Positions 32,601 through 41,450 of a stretch of DNA of 64,000 nucleotides are shown here, one piece after another; within the stretch, counting starts at the first letter, position 1, and each line of letters opens with the position of its first letter. Made by a program: the position numbers and the translations under genes. Under the pieces are notes generated by a model. It was not told where the DNA came from, searched no databases, and saw nothing but the letters and a program-made list of their open reading frames with translations. The stretch comes from Planctomycetota bacterium (GTDB lineage: Bacteria; Planctomycetota; Phycisphaerae; Phycisphaerales; SM1A02): contig JADFIR010000002.1 in NCBI GenBank assembly GCA_022566535.1, positions 62,001 through 126,000 of the forward strand, given 5' to 3'.

Positions 32601-34433
32601 CTACGGCTGCAACCCATATTCTCTTGGTTCTCCTGGGCGTTCTGGGCGACTCTGTGGTGAATGATCCGGGCTGGGCTCGTCGTCCGTGATCTCAAGCTCG
32701 ATGCGGTTCATCGCCAGGCTGACGCCCATCGCGCGATACAGCGCCGCGACCGACTTGTTGTAGTTCGCCAGGGCCCGGACTTCTTCGCGCTGAGCATCCG
32801 CGAGCGTTTCCTGGCGTTGGAACTTGAGATTCAGAAACTCGGGGGTGAGTCCGGCTAGCGTGTCTTCTTCCACGAGCAGGGCTCGAAGGTTCTCCGCCTG
32901 GGCCACCCGAAACGATCGCGACGCCTGGATCAGTTCGTAGTTGGCAATGACGTCGCGCAAGGCGGCTTTGACATCCACGACGACGCCCTGCACCACCTGC
33001 TGATAGCCGATGACGGCGGCCGATCGTTGGAGCCTCGCCCGGCGAGAATCGGCTTCGGCGGCGCGATTGCCGATCGGCCATTCGAACTTCAGCCCCAGCA
33101 CGTAATCGACAAAACTCCCCTCGAACAGCTCACCGTACACGTCGCCAGCCGACTCGGTGAGGCCGAAGTATGCCATCTCCGCCGATAGATTCAGCAGCGG
33201 CAGGCGGGAATTGTCCGCCAACGTCTGGCGAATAGTCGCATCGTCAATGGCTAGAATGGCCTGCTGAATCTCCGGGCGATTCGTGACCGCCGCCATGATC
33301 GTTTCACGGAGGTTGTAGCGGATCGGCGCCTCGACCATCTCCTCGAGCGGCACCAAGACCGCTTCCGAGCCGACCGTGAGTTGCGGGTCGTTGATGAGCA
33401 GTTTCATTGCATCGGATGCTGCGCGGATCGACCGACGGGCTCGAATGATATTCGCCTTTCGCTGTTCGACGCGCGCCACAGCATCGGAGTATTGGGCGAG
33501 CTTCGTGTCGAAGTCGCGCCGCCGGTCCATGATCTCGCGCACCTCGATGCCCACCTCCAAGAGCCACTGCTGAATCGCCAGGTGATGCCAGGCAAAGGCG
33601 AGGTCCCAATAGGTGCTTTCGACGTCGGCCAACAGTTGCAGCAGCTCGGCACGAAGCTGCTGGACCGAACGGCGCTTCAGGTTGCGGGCCAGACGAATCG
33701 ACGTGGTGTTCACATCCGAGCCGAAGCCTCGTAGCAGCGGCTGCGCCACGCCTAATCGCAAAGCGCCGGTGTAGGCCGGATCGGGCGCCAGGGAGAAATC
33801 CCCAACGCGGTTGCGGAAGCGCGTCAGATCGGTTGCCAGCGACACGACGGCGCCGCTGGTGAGCCGCGTGCGCACTCCGGTCTCGAACCGATACCGTTCA
33901 CTGGCATTGAACGGCGTTCCCAACGGAATCCCCATCAAGACGGGTACGGTGGATGGCTGGTCGGTCCTCGTGAAGTCAATGTTGCTGAAGAACAGGGCGT
34001 CGAAGGCGGCTTCAGCCGCGACGACGTCCGCCTGGTTGATGGCCGGCTGCAGGCGCGCGATTTGGGTGGCCAGGTGATTGCCGACCGCCGAAACAATCGC
34101 CGACTGCAGGCTGGTCGCAACCTCTCTCTGCTTCCCGCCGGTCAGGTCCGGCCCCATGTCGAGCACGCCTCGTGGAAGCGCAATGGGGGCGCCGATGGTA
34201 TCCAACTCCGTGCGTCGCTCGGCCAGGGCGGCCTCAACCTCGCCGGGCGGCTGGGAGGTTTCCAGCGGTTCGCCGCCGGGAGGCAGCGTGGCCAACTCGT
34301 TCTCGATGGCTTCGGCGACGCGTTGACGGAGGACCCAGTCGGCCTCGTCGTCCCAGATCGGCGAAGAACACCCCACCAAGGCCAACGCGGCCCCGGCGAC
34401 AGTCAATGTGCAGTAGGGGCACCCAGGTCGCAT
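32601..34433 (-). CDS. TolC-family outer-membrane efflux lipoprotein
   Basis: About 610 residues from the ATG at 34433, which puts a clean lipobox (LVGC, Cys22) near the N-terminus; an upstream in-frame ATG at 34502 is less likely. Two outer-membrane efflux protein repeats with long amphipathic helices are visible, for example LLQLLADVESTYWDLAFAWH, YSDAVARVEQRKANIIRARR and VVVDVKAALRDVIANYELIQ. This would form the outer-membrane channel of a tripartite exporter, but no adaptor or pump gene is adjacent. The last 20 codons overlap a dispersed DNA repeat (32621-32660), so the C-terminal tail is probably repeat-derived. The length exceeds typical TolC by over 100 residues, mostly N-terminal. Confidence 0.82.
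   Translation of the reverse strand: MRPGCPYCTLTVAGAALALVGCSSPIWDDEADWVLRQRVAEAIENELATLPPGGEPLETSQPPGEVEAALAERRTELDTIGAPIALPRGVLDMGPDLTGGKQREVATSLQSAIVSAVGNHLATQIARLQPAINQADVVAAEAAFDALFFSNIDFTRTDQPSTVPVLMGIPLGTPFNASERYRFETGVRTRLTSGAVVSLATDLTRFRNRVGDFSLAPDPAYTGALRLGVAQPLLRGFGSDVNTTSIRLARNLKRRSVQQLRAELLQLLADVESTYWDLAFAWHHLAIQQWLLEVGIEVREIMDRRRDFDTKLAQYSDAVARVEQRKANIIRARRSIRAASDAMKLLINDPQLTVGSEAVLVPLEEMVEAPIRYNLRETIMAAVTNRPEIQQAILAIDDATIRQTLADNSRLPLLNLSAEMAYFGLTESAGDVYGELFEGSFVDYVLGLKFEWPIGNRAAEADSRRARLQRSAAVIGYQQVVQGVVVDVKAALRDVIANYELIQASRSFRVAQAENLRALLVEEDTLAGLTPEFLNLKFQRQETLADAQREEVRALANYNKSVAALYRAMGVSLAMNRIELEITDDEPSPDHSPQSRPERPGEPREYGLQP
32621..32660. repeat. 40-bp dispersed repeat, copy 1 (inside TolC-like 3' end)
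   Basis: This segment matches 45741-45780 at 32 of 40 positions in the same plus-strand orientation (CTCTTGGTTCTCCTGGGC, later GACTCTGTGGTGA). Here it lies within the 3' end of the minus-strand TolC-like gene and encodes most of its terminal tail. Confidence 0.6.
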
Positions 34434-34559
34434 GGGCCGCAGCCTACCGGAAGCGCGACTTCTGGGAAAATGCAGACAATCCCTGCGGTTGATTCTTCGC
34501 AAGTTGGGTCATTTCGCCGATAACGAATAGGGTCGCCCACTCAAGCAAGGAGGATTGTG

Positions 34560-35993
34560 ATGTCTGCAGCAATGATGCACCGCGTCGTCGTCTGGAAATT
34601 GGCGGTCGTCTTCGCGTTTACCACCACGCTTGGCATACCTTGCCTAGTCGCTGCTGAGTCGGATCAAGACGCGCCACCCAAGAAGATTCGCCTCGGCGCG
34701 GGCGATGCTCTTGGGCGGACGCTCCCCGCCGCCACCGCCCAACCGGCCAGAGAGTTCCCTTACATCGCGGCCGTAGCCGCCAATGAAGTGTATGTACGGG
34801 CCGGTGCTGATGTGAAATACTATCCATTCGGCGAGGTCGGCAAGAACGATCTCGTGAAGATCATCGGCGAGAAAAACGGTTGGGCACGCGCCGTTACGCT
34901 GGGGCCTGCCTTTCGCGACTTCTTCGCATACATCGTATATCCAAAGTCGGAGGTCGGCCGTTTACGCCTCAGCGCCGACGGCAGGACCGGCTCGACGACT
35001 GAGCCGACTGATCTGTTTGCGCCAAACCTCCATGCCGGAAATGACCCGGACAAGAGCTGGAAGCCGATCATCAAGGTTGCGGCTGATCGAACCCTGAGGG
35101 TACGGGGAGCAATGGAGACCGAGGGCGAGCTCGTATACAAGGTCTCTCTGCCAGCCGACGCCGTGGGATGGATCAACTTGACTCACTTGCGACAGGTGAC
35201 GCCGGCTGAGGCGGCCGCGTGGGAAGCGCCGCTGGCCAAGAGCAGACAGGCCAAACAACCAGCCCAACGAGGCGATGAGGTCGTCGCGGTCAGGCCGAGC
35301 ACTCAGTCGCCGGTTGGTCGCGCAAGATCGACTGCGAGCCCGACTGGAACGCCAGACACGTGGACACGCCCGCCATCGGCGAGACGAGCAACGCCCAAGA
35401 AGCAGTCTGCCATAAGCGCGCGGACGAGAAATACTGCGCAATCCGCCGAGCTGCGCCAGGCCAAGATCGTGCTGGATGATCTTGAGGCTGCCTATCACCG
35501 ACTCCTGGCGGAGCCGATCGAGACGGCAGAGGTCGGCCCCCTTCGCCAACTGTATCTCGACCTCGCCCAGCAACACCGCAACAACCGTTCAATTACTGAG
35601 TATTCCGAGGTGCGTGGCCGTCAACTGCAACTGTGGTCGGAGATCCAGCAACGCAAGCTGGAGCTCGCTCGTCTTGGGGATCATGCTCGGCTCACCGCCG
35701 AGGAGGCCGAGACCGCACGCCAGGTCCTGGAGGTGGCCGGTACTTATGTGGCCACCGGACGACTCGAGGCCTCGATCATCTACGACGGCGATCGCTTGCC
35801 GTTGCTGCTTCGCCTCCGCGACCCGGCGACCGGGCGAACCATCGCATATCTGCAACCGGACGAGCGGCTTGGCCTCACCGACATGCTCGGCCAATTAATC
35901 GGCATCGTCGGGGAGGAGTCATATGACGGCGGGCTGCGGCTGAACCTGGTCCATCCCCGGCGAATCGATGTCTTGGCCCCGCGATCCCTGTGA
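34560..35993 (+). CDS. Secreted protein with SH3-like domain and coiled coil, function unknown
   Basis: 477 residues. AAGGAGG at 34547-34553 lies 6 bases before the ATG at 34560, making this one of the best ribosome sites in the window. A signal peptide (hydrophobic VWKLAVVFAFTTTLGIPCLV, then AAES) is followed by two bacterial SH3-like stretches: VAANEVYVRAGADVKYYPFG (residues ~66-110) and KVAADRTLRVRGAMETEGEL (~165-200). A Ser/Thr/Arg-rich linker leads to a helical region (ILDDLEAAYHRLL... around residues 300-390) and a small C-terminal beta domain. SH3-like pairs often bind the cell wall. It is divergent from the TolC-like gene. No known family assigned beyond that. Confidence 0.75.
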   Translation: MSAAMMHRVVVWKLAVVFAFTTTLGIPCLVAAESDQDAPPKKIRLGAGDALGRTLPAATAQPAREFPYIAAVAANEVYVRAGADVKYYPFGEVGKNDLVKIIGEKNGWARAVTLGPAFRDFFAYIVYPKSEVGRLRLSADGRTGSTTEPTDLFAPNLHAGNDPDKSWKPIIKVAADRTLRVRGAMETEGELVYKVSLPADAVGWINLTHLRQVTPAEAAAWEAPLAKSRQAKQPAQRGDEVVAVRPSTQSPVGRARSTASPTGTPDTWTRPPSARRATPKKQSAISARTRNTAQSAELRQAKIVLDDLEAAYHRLLAEPIETAEVGPLRQLYLDLAQQHRNNRSITEYSEVRGRQLQLWSEIQQRKLELARLGDHARLTAEEAETARQVLEVAGTYVATGRLEASIIYDGDRLPLLLRLRDPATGRTIAYLQPDERLGLTDMLGQLIGIVGEESYDGGLRLNLVHPRRIDVLAPRSL

Positions 35994-36030
35994 AACCGGC
36001 CATCGCCCTGGCCTATACTCAGCGCTAGCC

Positions 36031-36103
36031 GGGGCGTTAGCTCAGTTGGGAGAGCGCTTGCTTTGCAAGCAAGAGGTCACCGGTTCGAGCCCGGTACGCT
36101 CCA
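36031..36103 (+). tRNA. tRNA-Ala (anticodon TGC)
   Basis: A complete cloverleaf of 73 bases: acceptor GGGGCGT pairs with ACGCTCC (one G-T), D arm GCTC/GAGC, anticodon stem CTTGC/GCAAG with loop TTTGCAA (anticodon TGC), variable AGGTC, T arm ACCGG/CCGGT with TTCGAGC, and discriminator A. The 3' CCA is not encoded (CTA follows). It stands alone, not next to rRNA. Confidence 0.97.
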
Positions 36104-36169
36104 CTAGAAGAATGGGCCGCCGGGGCTGGTCGCCGCGACACAGCGAGGTCGATGATCGAGGACGGCCTT

Positions 36170-36548
36170 ATGCGCAAGCATCACTGGTTGGCCCTTGCCA
36201 TTGTGAGCCTGCTCGGCGAGTCCGGCCGGCCCGGCGAGGCCCGCGCGCATCAACCACCTTGCCTTCTTCAAGCTCAAGAACCCCGCCAACGCTGATGATC
36301 TGATCCGGGATTGCGACAGGAAGCTCGCGACGATCCGGGGCGTTGTGTCTTACTACGCGGGCAGACACCTTGATGTCGGGCGAGCCACGGTTGACGGCGA
36401 TTACGACGTGGGGCTCTACGTCGGGTTCCTGACCGAAGCCGACTACGCCGGGTACGTGGAACATCCAGCGCATATCGAGGTGGTGAGGAAGTGGCGGCCA
36501 CGCTGGCGATGGATCCGCGTGCACGATGTGCTCGACATAACGCCCTAG
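36170..36548 (+). pseudogene. Frameshifted Dabb-domain (stress-responsive A/B barrel) gene
   Basis: An ATG at 36170 opens a signal-peptide-like stretch (MRKHHWLALAIVSLL) in one frame; the Dabb domain INHLAFFKLKNPANADDLIR ... IRGVVSYYAGRHLDVGRATV ... DYDVGLYVGFLTEADYAGYV ... HPAHIEVV lies in another frame, open from about 36207 to 36548. The two join near 36205-36215 with a one-base shift. The domain is intact, so either the gene is recently broken or the shift is a sequencing or assembly error. Dabb proteins are small dimeric barrels. It lies directly downstream of tRNA-Ala. Without the shift the only start in the domain frame is a GTG at 36345, inside the fold. Confidence 0.6.
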
Positions 36549-36652
36549 CTCCGTTCATTCATCGCCTCGATCGACTCCATTGCGGCCGTCGATTCACACC
36601 CCAGCGAAGATCAGCGTCCTGGAATGAGCTGCTCGTCGTCCGTAGCGAACGG

Positions 36653-38074
36653 TCAACCCGGCTGCTTCAGCGTCACGTTATCCTGATCGTGATTGATGCC
36701 CTGGCGGTACGTGACCTCGTAGCCCAGATCCCTTGGCTTTGCCGGTTCGATCCGAGCGGTGAACTGAGGGCTGTGGTAGTCGTGCAGCTTGGGGCTCAGC
36801 TCGCTCGTGAAGATGACGTGACCCCGCAACGTCAGCCGGATCTCCACGTCGATCGGCTGGTCGCGGTAGTTGCGAATTCGCTCGACCCACTGCTCGTGAT
36901 CGTCCCACCCGGCGACGGGATAATTGTTGCGGATCTGCGGCCCCTGCTCACGGCTGAAGTATTTCCTGCCTTTCGTGTCGCGGAACCAGAAGTTGTCGCG
37001 CCAGCTTCTCAGTCTGAGGCGCTCGTGGACGACCTCCGGATCGCGCCCCAGGTTCAGCTCAATCTCCTGCCCGATCGGAACATACTTGGTGTGGTAGGCG
37101 GTGAGGAACGAAAGCCCGTCGCGGCCGTTATCGCGAAAGAGGCGCACCATGCCGTCGGGCAGAGGGGTGGTCCCGAGGCTGCTTGTTTCGTCGTTGCGAA
37201 GGATGTAAAGCCGCACGAGCTGCTGGCCGTACTCAGCGGGACGGTAGCGGTACTTGATCTCAAACGGCACGGCCTTGCCCTGGAAGAGGCGCATGCGCTT
37301 CGACCAGGTGTGCTTGACGGTCTCGGTGCCTTCGATGGTGTAGATGAAATATTCCGAGAGGCCCTCTTTGATGATTTGTTTGGGAGCGGCGGCCGCCTCC
37401 GCCATCCGGCCGGCAACGACGTCGTGAAGCTCACTGCGGGCCTTGCTCGAAAGCCGACGAATCCCATCGTCGCGCTCGCGGTAGGCCCGGGCCTCATCGG
37501 CCGAGATCAGCCCCCGCCGAGCCAGATCTGCCACCTTCTCCACCAGATTGATCTCGCCGACAACCAGTCGCATCTGGGCGTCCTCATAATCCTCGCCCGA
37601 GTTGTTCGTGATACGCACGAAGCCCTCGAACGACATCTGCTCTTCGGCCAGGTCACTGACACAGACATAATCCGCGGCCCAGGTGATGCCGCTGGTGAAG
37701 TAGGTGATCTCCACCACGGCGTCACCGTCGACCTCGCTGGCGACGTTCCAGTACAGCATCTGCGGCTTATCGTGCGGGTAGGTGGTATCCAGGACATCCA
37801 GCTTCTCAGCGCGCGTGATGAAGCGAAGCTCGACGCTGCTCGGATCGATCAGCGTGTTCGCCCAGGAGAATTGCAGCGGATTGACGCCCCGAGCGAAGGT
37901 GATGTGCCGCGTCTCGCGGACAAGGGTGAGGTCCTCGCTGTTGTAGATGGTGAGCTGCACCGTGTCCCGATCGGGAACGGTGGAGACATCTATGTTGCCT
38001 GCGAGGGCAGTCACTGCGCATAGATTCACGGCGACGGCTGTCACGAAGAGCTGACGCGTGTTGGTGGCGATCAT
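36653..38074 (-). CDS. DUF4139 domain secreted protein (paralogue A)
   Basis: About 473 residues from the ATG at 38074 (AAGG about 9 bases upstream), with a signal peptide (LFVTAVAVNLCAVTALAG). The N-terminal domain carries TVQLTIYNSEDLTLVRETRH and GVNPLQFSWANTLIDPSSVE; the middle has VVEITYFTSGITWAADYVCV, a classic DUF4139 segment, then a helical insert with LARRGLISADEARAYRERDD; the C-terminal beta domain ends LGYEVTYRQGINHDQDNVTL. Proteins of this type are exported and of unknown function. The neighbour upstream (38139-39326) is a paralogue 64 bases away, and the two are probably one transcript. Confidence 0.78.
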   Translation of the reverse strand: MIATNTRQLFVTAVAVNLCAVTALAGNIDVSTVPDRDTVQLTIYNSEDLTLVRETRHITFARGVNPLQFSWANTLIDPSSVELRFITRAEKLDVLDTTYPHDKPQMLYWNVASEVDGDAVVEITYFTSGITWAADYVCVSDLAEEQMSFEGFVRITNNSGEDYEDAQMRLVVGEINLVEKVADLARRGLISADEARAYRERDDGIRRLSSKARSELHDVVAGRMAEAAAAPKQIIKEGLSEYFIYTIEGTETVKHTWSKRMRLFQGKAVPFEIKYRYRPAEYGQQLVRLYILRNDETSSLGTTPLPDGMVRLFRDNGRDGLSFLTAYHTKYVPIGQEIELNLGRDPEVVHERLRLRSWRDNFWFRDTKGRKYFSREQGPQIRNNYPVAGWDDHEQWVERIRNYRDQPIDVEIRLTLRGHVIFTSELSPKLHDYHSPQFTARIEPAKPRDLGYEVTYRQGINHDQDNVTLKQPG

Positions 38075-38138
38075 CGTTGGTGTCCTTAGGGTTGGTCCAG
38101 ATATGCTAATCGGCCCCGATGTTCCCGAGAGCCGCGAC

Positions 38139-39326
38139 TCACCATTCGTTCTTGATAATGACGTGCAGGGTGTGGACCTGCTTGACGGCCTTTTGATCCC
38201 CGCCACGCGGTGGCAACGTCACGTGGAACACCGGCCGATCCGCGGTGGACTTCTCACGGTCGATCTCATTGAGTGTGCCCCTTGGCGCGAGAATCCATTC
38301 GACCTGCCGGGGGGTGTTTCCGTGAATCTCCGCCCGCAGGGCCGGCATCGACTCGGCGATATCGAGCACGACCGGCTGATCCTTGAAATTCTCGATCTCG
38401 TATTTGACGATGACGTCGTAATTGTAGAGCCGGCCGAGGACGCGCTTCTGGGTGCGGCGCTCGATTGTGCGCTTGACGACGATGTCCTTCGCCACGCCGA
38501 GGTAGAGCGTCATCTCATCATCGCGCGGGATGAAGCCGGCCCAATCTTCGCCGAGGAAGGCGATGGTCCCACGACCGTCGTCCTGGAAGATTCGCGCCTT
38601 GCCGGGCATGAGGGGGAATTCACCGAGCCCGTTGTCGGTATCATTCTTTAGAACGTAATGCATCGGAATGCGAAGCTCCTTCTTGCCCGCGTCGAGATAT
38701 CCATAACTGGCAAGATCAGCGGTGAAGGTCTTCTTGATCGGGACATTCTCGAACTTCGACAACAGGAGGCGCTTGGTCTCGTTGACGCCGATGGGTCGTT
38801 CGATCCGATGCCCGAACCCGGCCCACATTCCAGCCGAGCCGAATTCTTCATTGGCGTTGTTGTGAAGCTGAATGTACTGCCACAGCGTCAGCGATCGTTC
38901 ATCGTTGGCCGCGATGGCGCGATACGCAAACGACTTGTCGAGTTGGCCAATGATGTAGCTGATGCGCACACGCGTTGAACCGGCCTGGGGCGAGTACACC
39001 TGCCAAGTCAGCGCGTTCTCACCCGGTGGATAGGAGACCGACAGCACTTTGATATTCTTCGGGTCGGTGAGGCAACGCATCTGGATGCTGCCCTTGTCGA
39101 TATTGGTGTTCGCCCATGCGAAGACAACGTCATTAATGCCCCGGGCGAGGGGGATGGTCCGCTCCTCCTGCACGAGCGTGGCGTTGGGGTTGTCAAGCTG
39201 TATCTCGACCCGCTCGCGCGGAGGCAGCGTAATGAGCTTCACGCCGGCTGATGCTCGACCGGCCAGCACTGTGCCGAGGGTGATCCAGATCGCGAGTGTT
39301 TGTCGCCACTGAAAGGGATGGTTCAT
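38139..39326 (-). CDS. DUF4139 domain secreted protein (paralogue B)
   Basis: About 395 residues from the ATG at 39326, with a signal peptide (TLAIWITLGTVLAGRASAG). It matches paralogue A in order: VEIQLDNPNATLVQEERTIP and GINDVVFAWANTNIDKGSIQ, then TRVRISYIIGQLDKSFAYRA, and a C-terminal beta domain with YDVIVKYEIENFKDQPVVLD and a final VKQVHTLHVIIKNEW. It lacks the long helical insert of paralogue A. The WANTxIDxxS motif shared by both points to tandem duplication. A divergent M16 protease gene lies 360 bases upstream. Confidence 0.76.
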   Translation of the reverse strand: MNHPFQWRQTLAIWITLGTVLAGRASAGVKLITLPPRERVEIQLDNPNATLVQEERTIPLARGINDVVFAWANTNIDKGSIQMRCLTDPKNIKVLSVSYPPGENALTWQVYSPQAGSTRVRISYIIGQLDKSFAYRAIAANDERSLTLWQYIQLHNNANEEFGSAGMWAGFGHRIERPIGVNETKRLLLSKFENVPIKKTFTADLASYGYLDAGKKELRIPMHYVLKNDTDNGLGEFPLMPGKARIFQDDGRGTIAFLGEDWAGFIPRDDEMTLYLGVAKDIVVKRTIERRTQKRVLGRLYNYDVIVKYEIENFKDQPVVLDIAESMPALRAEIHGNTPRQVEWILAPRGTLNEIDREKSTADRPVFHVTLPPRGGDQKAVKQVHTLHVIIKNEW

Positions 39327-39685
39327 GTCTCGTTCTCCCAAGGATGGGGCGGTCCGATTGTTCGCGTCGCAACGGCCGGCGGATGATCATCGGCGGCCTG
39401 AGACACCGAATCTCATCGTCTTTGCCAAATACTTATGGCCGGCCGGCGCGGCGCGCACCGTAGAGATCGGTGAAATTGTCGCGCGACTTACCGATTCCCG
39501 GCACACCGCGTCACCTGCACGCGGCGCTGAACCGCCACCGCTCTGTTGCGTTATCGGATGCATGGTTTGCGATCGCGCAGCGGGCCTGGCGACCGTTCGA
39601 CGCGCTGGGCGCAAGTGATTATCGTGGGCCAGAGAACCTGCGGCGTAGGGCCGCCCCCTCGCCAATACCCCCATAGGAGATCAGC
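39327..39685. other. Divergent intergenic region
   Basis: This 359-bp gap lies between the start of the DUF4139 pair and the start of the M16 protease pair. I see no convincing gene; AGGAGAT about 6 bases before the ATG at 39686 is a ribosome site. It should contain both promoters. Confidence 0.5.
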
Positions 39686-41431
39686 ATGCGTCTCGCTCTT
39701 GGACCCGTCCTGGTGTTCATCGCTTTGTCTACCCCGGCGGTCGCCCAGCACGTTGAAGTCGAGGCGTTCGTTCTGGATAACGGCATGGAGTTCCTGCTCG
39801 TCGAGCGAACCGAGCAACCCAACAGCATCGCCGCCGGCTGGGTGGCGAAGGTCGGCAGCGTCAACGAGCGCCCCGGCATCACCGGAATCAGCCACTTCTT
39901 CGAGCACATGATGTTCAAAGGCACCAGGACCATCGGCACCCGCGATGCCGATCTCGACGCCGAGTACATCGCCGGCCAAGCGGCGATCAAAGACCAACTC
40001 AACGAGCTGATCTGGACCGTGCAGTACCAGCGCTTCCGCCGCGGCGAAATTGACGATCCGTGGGACGCCGCAAACGACACCGACCGGATGCGAACGCTGC
40101 GCGTAAAGCTGCGCGAGCTGGCCGAAAAACACCGCGACATCATCGTCAAGGACGAGTACTCCGAGGTATACACCAAGCTCGGCGGGTCGAGCATGAACGC
40201 GTTTACCTCCGAGGACCTGACCTTCTACTTCGTCAACGTGCCAAGCAACAAGTTCGAGCTGTGGGCGTGGATGGAGTCGGATCGGCTGAACGATTCTGTG
40301 TTCCGCGAGTTCTATGCCGAGCGCGACGTCGTCCACGAAGAGCGCCGGCTGCGGACCGAATCCACCCCGACCGGCGAGTTCCGCGAACAGTTTAGCGCCA
40401 TGTTCTGGCAGTCCTCGCCGTATGCCTGGCCGGTCATCGGTTGGCCGAGTGACCTCAACAGCTACACCCGCGAGGAAGCACAGCGGTATTTCAATATCTA
40501 CTATCGGCCGAACAATCTGGTCGGGGTGGTGGTCGGCGATTTCCAGGCCGGCGCGATCAAGCCGATCATCCGCGAGTATTTCGGGAGGCTTTCGCGCGGC
40601 GAGATCAACCCGCCCCCGGTGGTCACCCTGGAGGTCGAACAAAAGGCACAAATGCGGATGGACGCCCAGTGCGACTGCCAGCCGCAAGTCGAGGTCCGTT
40701 ACCACACTGTGCCATTTGGCCACGCTGACAGCTACGCATTGGAGGTCATGGCTGAGGTTCTCAACGGGCGAACCGGACGACTCTACAAGGCGATGGTGGA
40801 AGGCAAGGAGATCGCCTCATCCGCCTCCGCCGGCGCCGACAGTCGCAAGTATGCCGGGGCCTTTTCGTTTCGGGCCCAGGTCAAAGGCGACGCTGATCCA
40901 CCGCAGTTGGAGGAGGCCTGGTACGAACAGCTCGCCCGACTCCAGGAAGAACCGGTCCCTCAGCGAGAACTGCAAAAGGTCAAGAACCGGATCGCAGCCA
41001 ACGCATACCGCCGGCTGCAGAGTAACTTCTTCCTCTTGATCCAGCTGGGGTTGTTTGAAGGGCTCGGCGGTTGGGAGTACATCAACGAGAGCCCCGCCAA
41101 GCTCCAGGCTGTCACCACCGACGACATCACGCGGATCGCCAACACCTACTTCGACAAGTCCAATCGTGCCGTGGCTCTATACACCCGTAAAGCAGGCATG
41201 GAGCCCCAAGACGCCGAACTGGCGGCATTGGACGCCCCAACCCGCGACCGCGTTCAACAGCAGGTGAGCCAGTTACTGAAGGTCAAAGACCTCGGCCGAC
41301 TCCAAATGATTGCCGCAACGATGGAAGGCATGATGGACACGGTCCCGGCCCACGATCAGGCTGCCGTCAAATACGTGGTCAAGAAGATCAAGGAACGAAT
41401 CGCCGAGCTGGAATCATCGAGCGGCAACTAA
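39686..41431 (+). CDS. M16 family zinc metallopeptidase, catalytic subunit
   Basis: 581 residues with a signal peptide (VLVFIALSTPAVAQ). The inverted zinc motif HFFEH is present as His70, Glu73 and His74 in GISHFFEHMMFKGT, followed by SSMNAFTSEDLTFYFVNVPS in the expected position for the third ligand region. A long helical insert of about 75 residues (residues ~88-165) separates the zinc motif from that region, larger than usual. The C-terminal M16 domain runs from about residue 210. It pairs with the next gene, which lacks the zinc motif, the heterodimer pattern of processing peptidases. Expected in the periplasm. Confidence 0.9.
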   Translation: MRLALGPVLVFIALSTPAVAQHVEVEAFVLDNGMEFLLVERTEQPNSIAAGWVAKVGSVNERPGITGISHFFEHMMFKGTRTIGTRDADLDAEYIAGQAAIKDQLNELIWTVQYQRFRRGEIDDPWDAANDTDRMRTLRVKLRELAEKHRDIIVKDEYSEVYTKLGGSSMNAFTSEDLTFYFVNVPSNKFELWAWMESDRLNDSVFREFYAERDVVHEERRLRTESTPTGEFREQFSAMFWQSSPYAWPVIGWPSDLNSYTREEAQRYFNIYYRPNNLVGVVVGDFQAGAIKPIIREYFGRLSRGEINPPPVVTLEVEQKAQMRMDAQCDCQPQVEVRYHTVPFGHADSYALEVMAEVLNGRTGRLYKAMVEGKEIASSASAGADSRKYAGAFSFRAQVKGDADPPQLEEAWYEQLARLQEEPVPQRELQKVKNRIAANAYRRLQSNFFLLIQLGLFEGLGGWEYINESPAKLQAVTTDDITRIANTYFDKSNRAVALYTRKAGMEPQDAELAALDAPTRDRVQQQVSQLLKVKDLGRLQMIAATMEGMMDTVPAHDQAAVKYVVKKIKERIAELESSSGN

Positions 41432-41450
41432 CCAAGCGAGTGACCAAGCT

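Noticed and set aside
36491-38023. 510-codon open frame on the plus strand, antisense to the DUF4139 gene
   Set aside because: High GC leaves long shadow frames; the minus-strand frame has a signal peptide and family motifs, while this one has no recognisable domain or start context.
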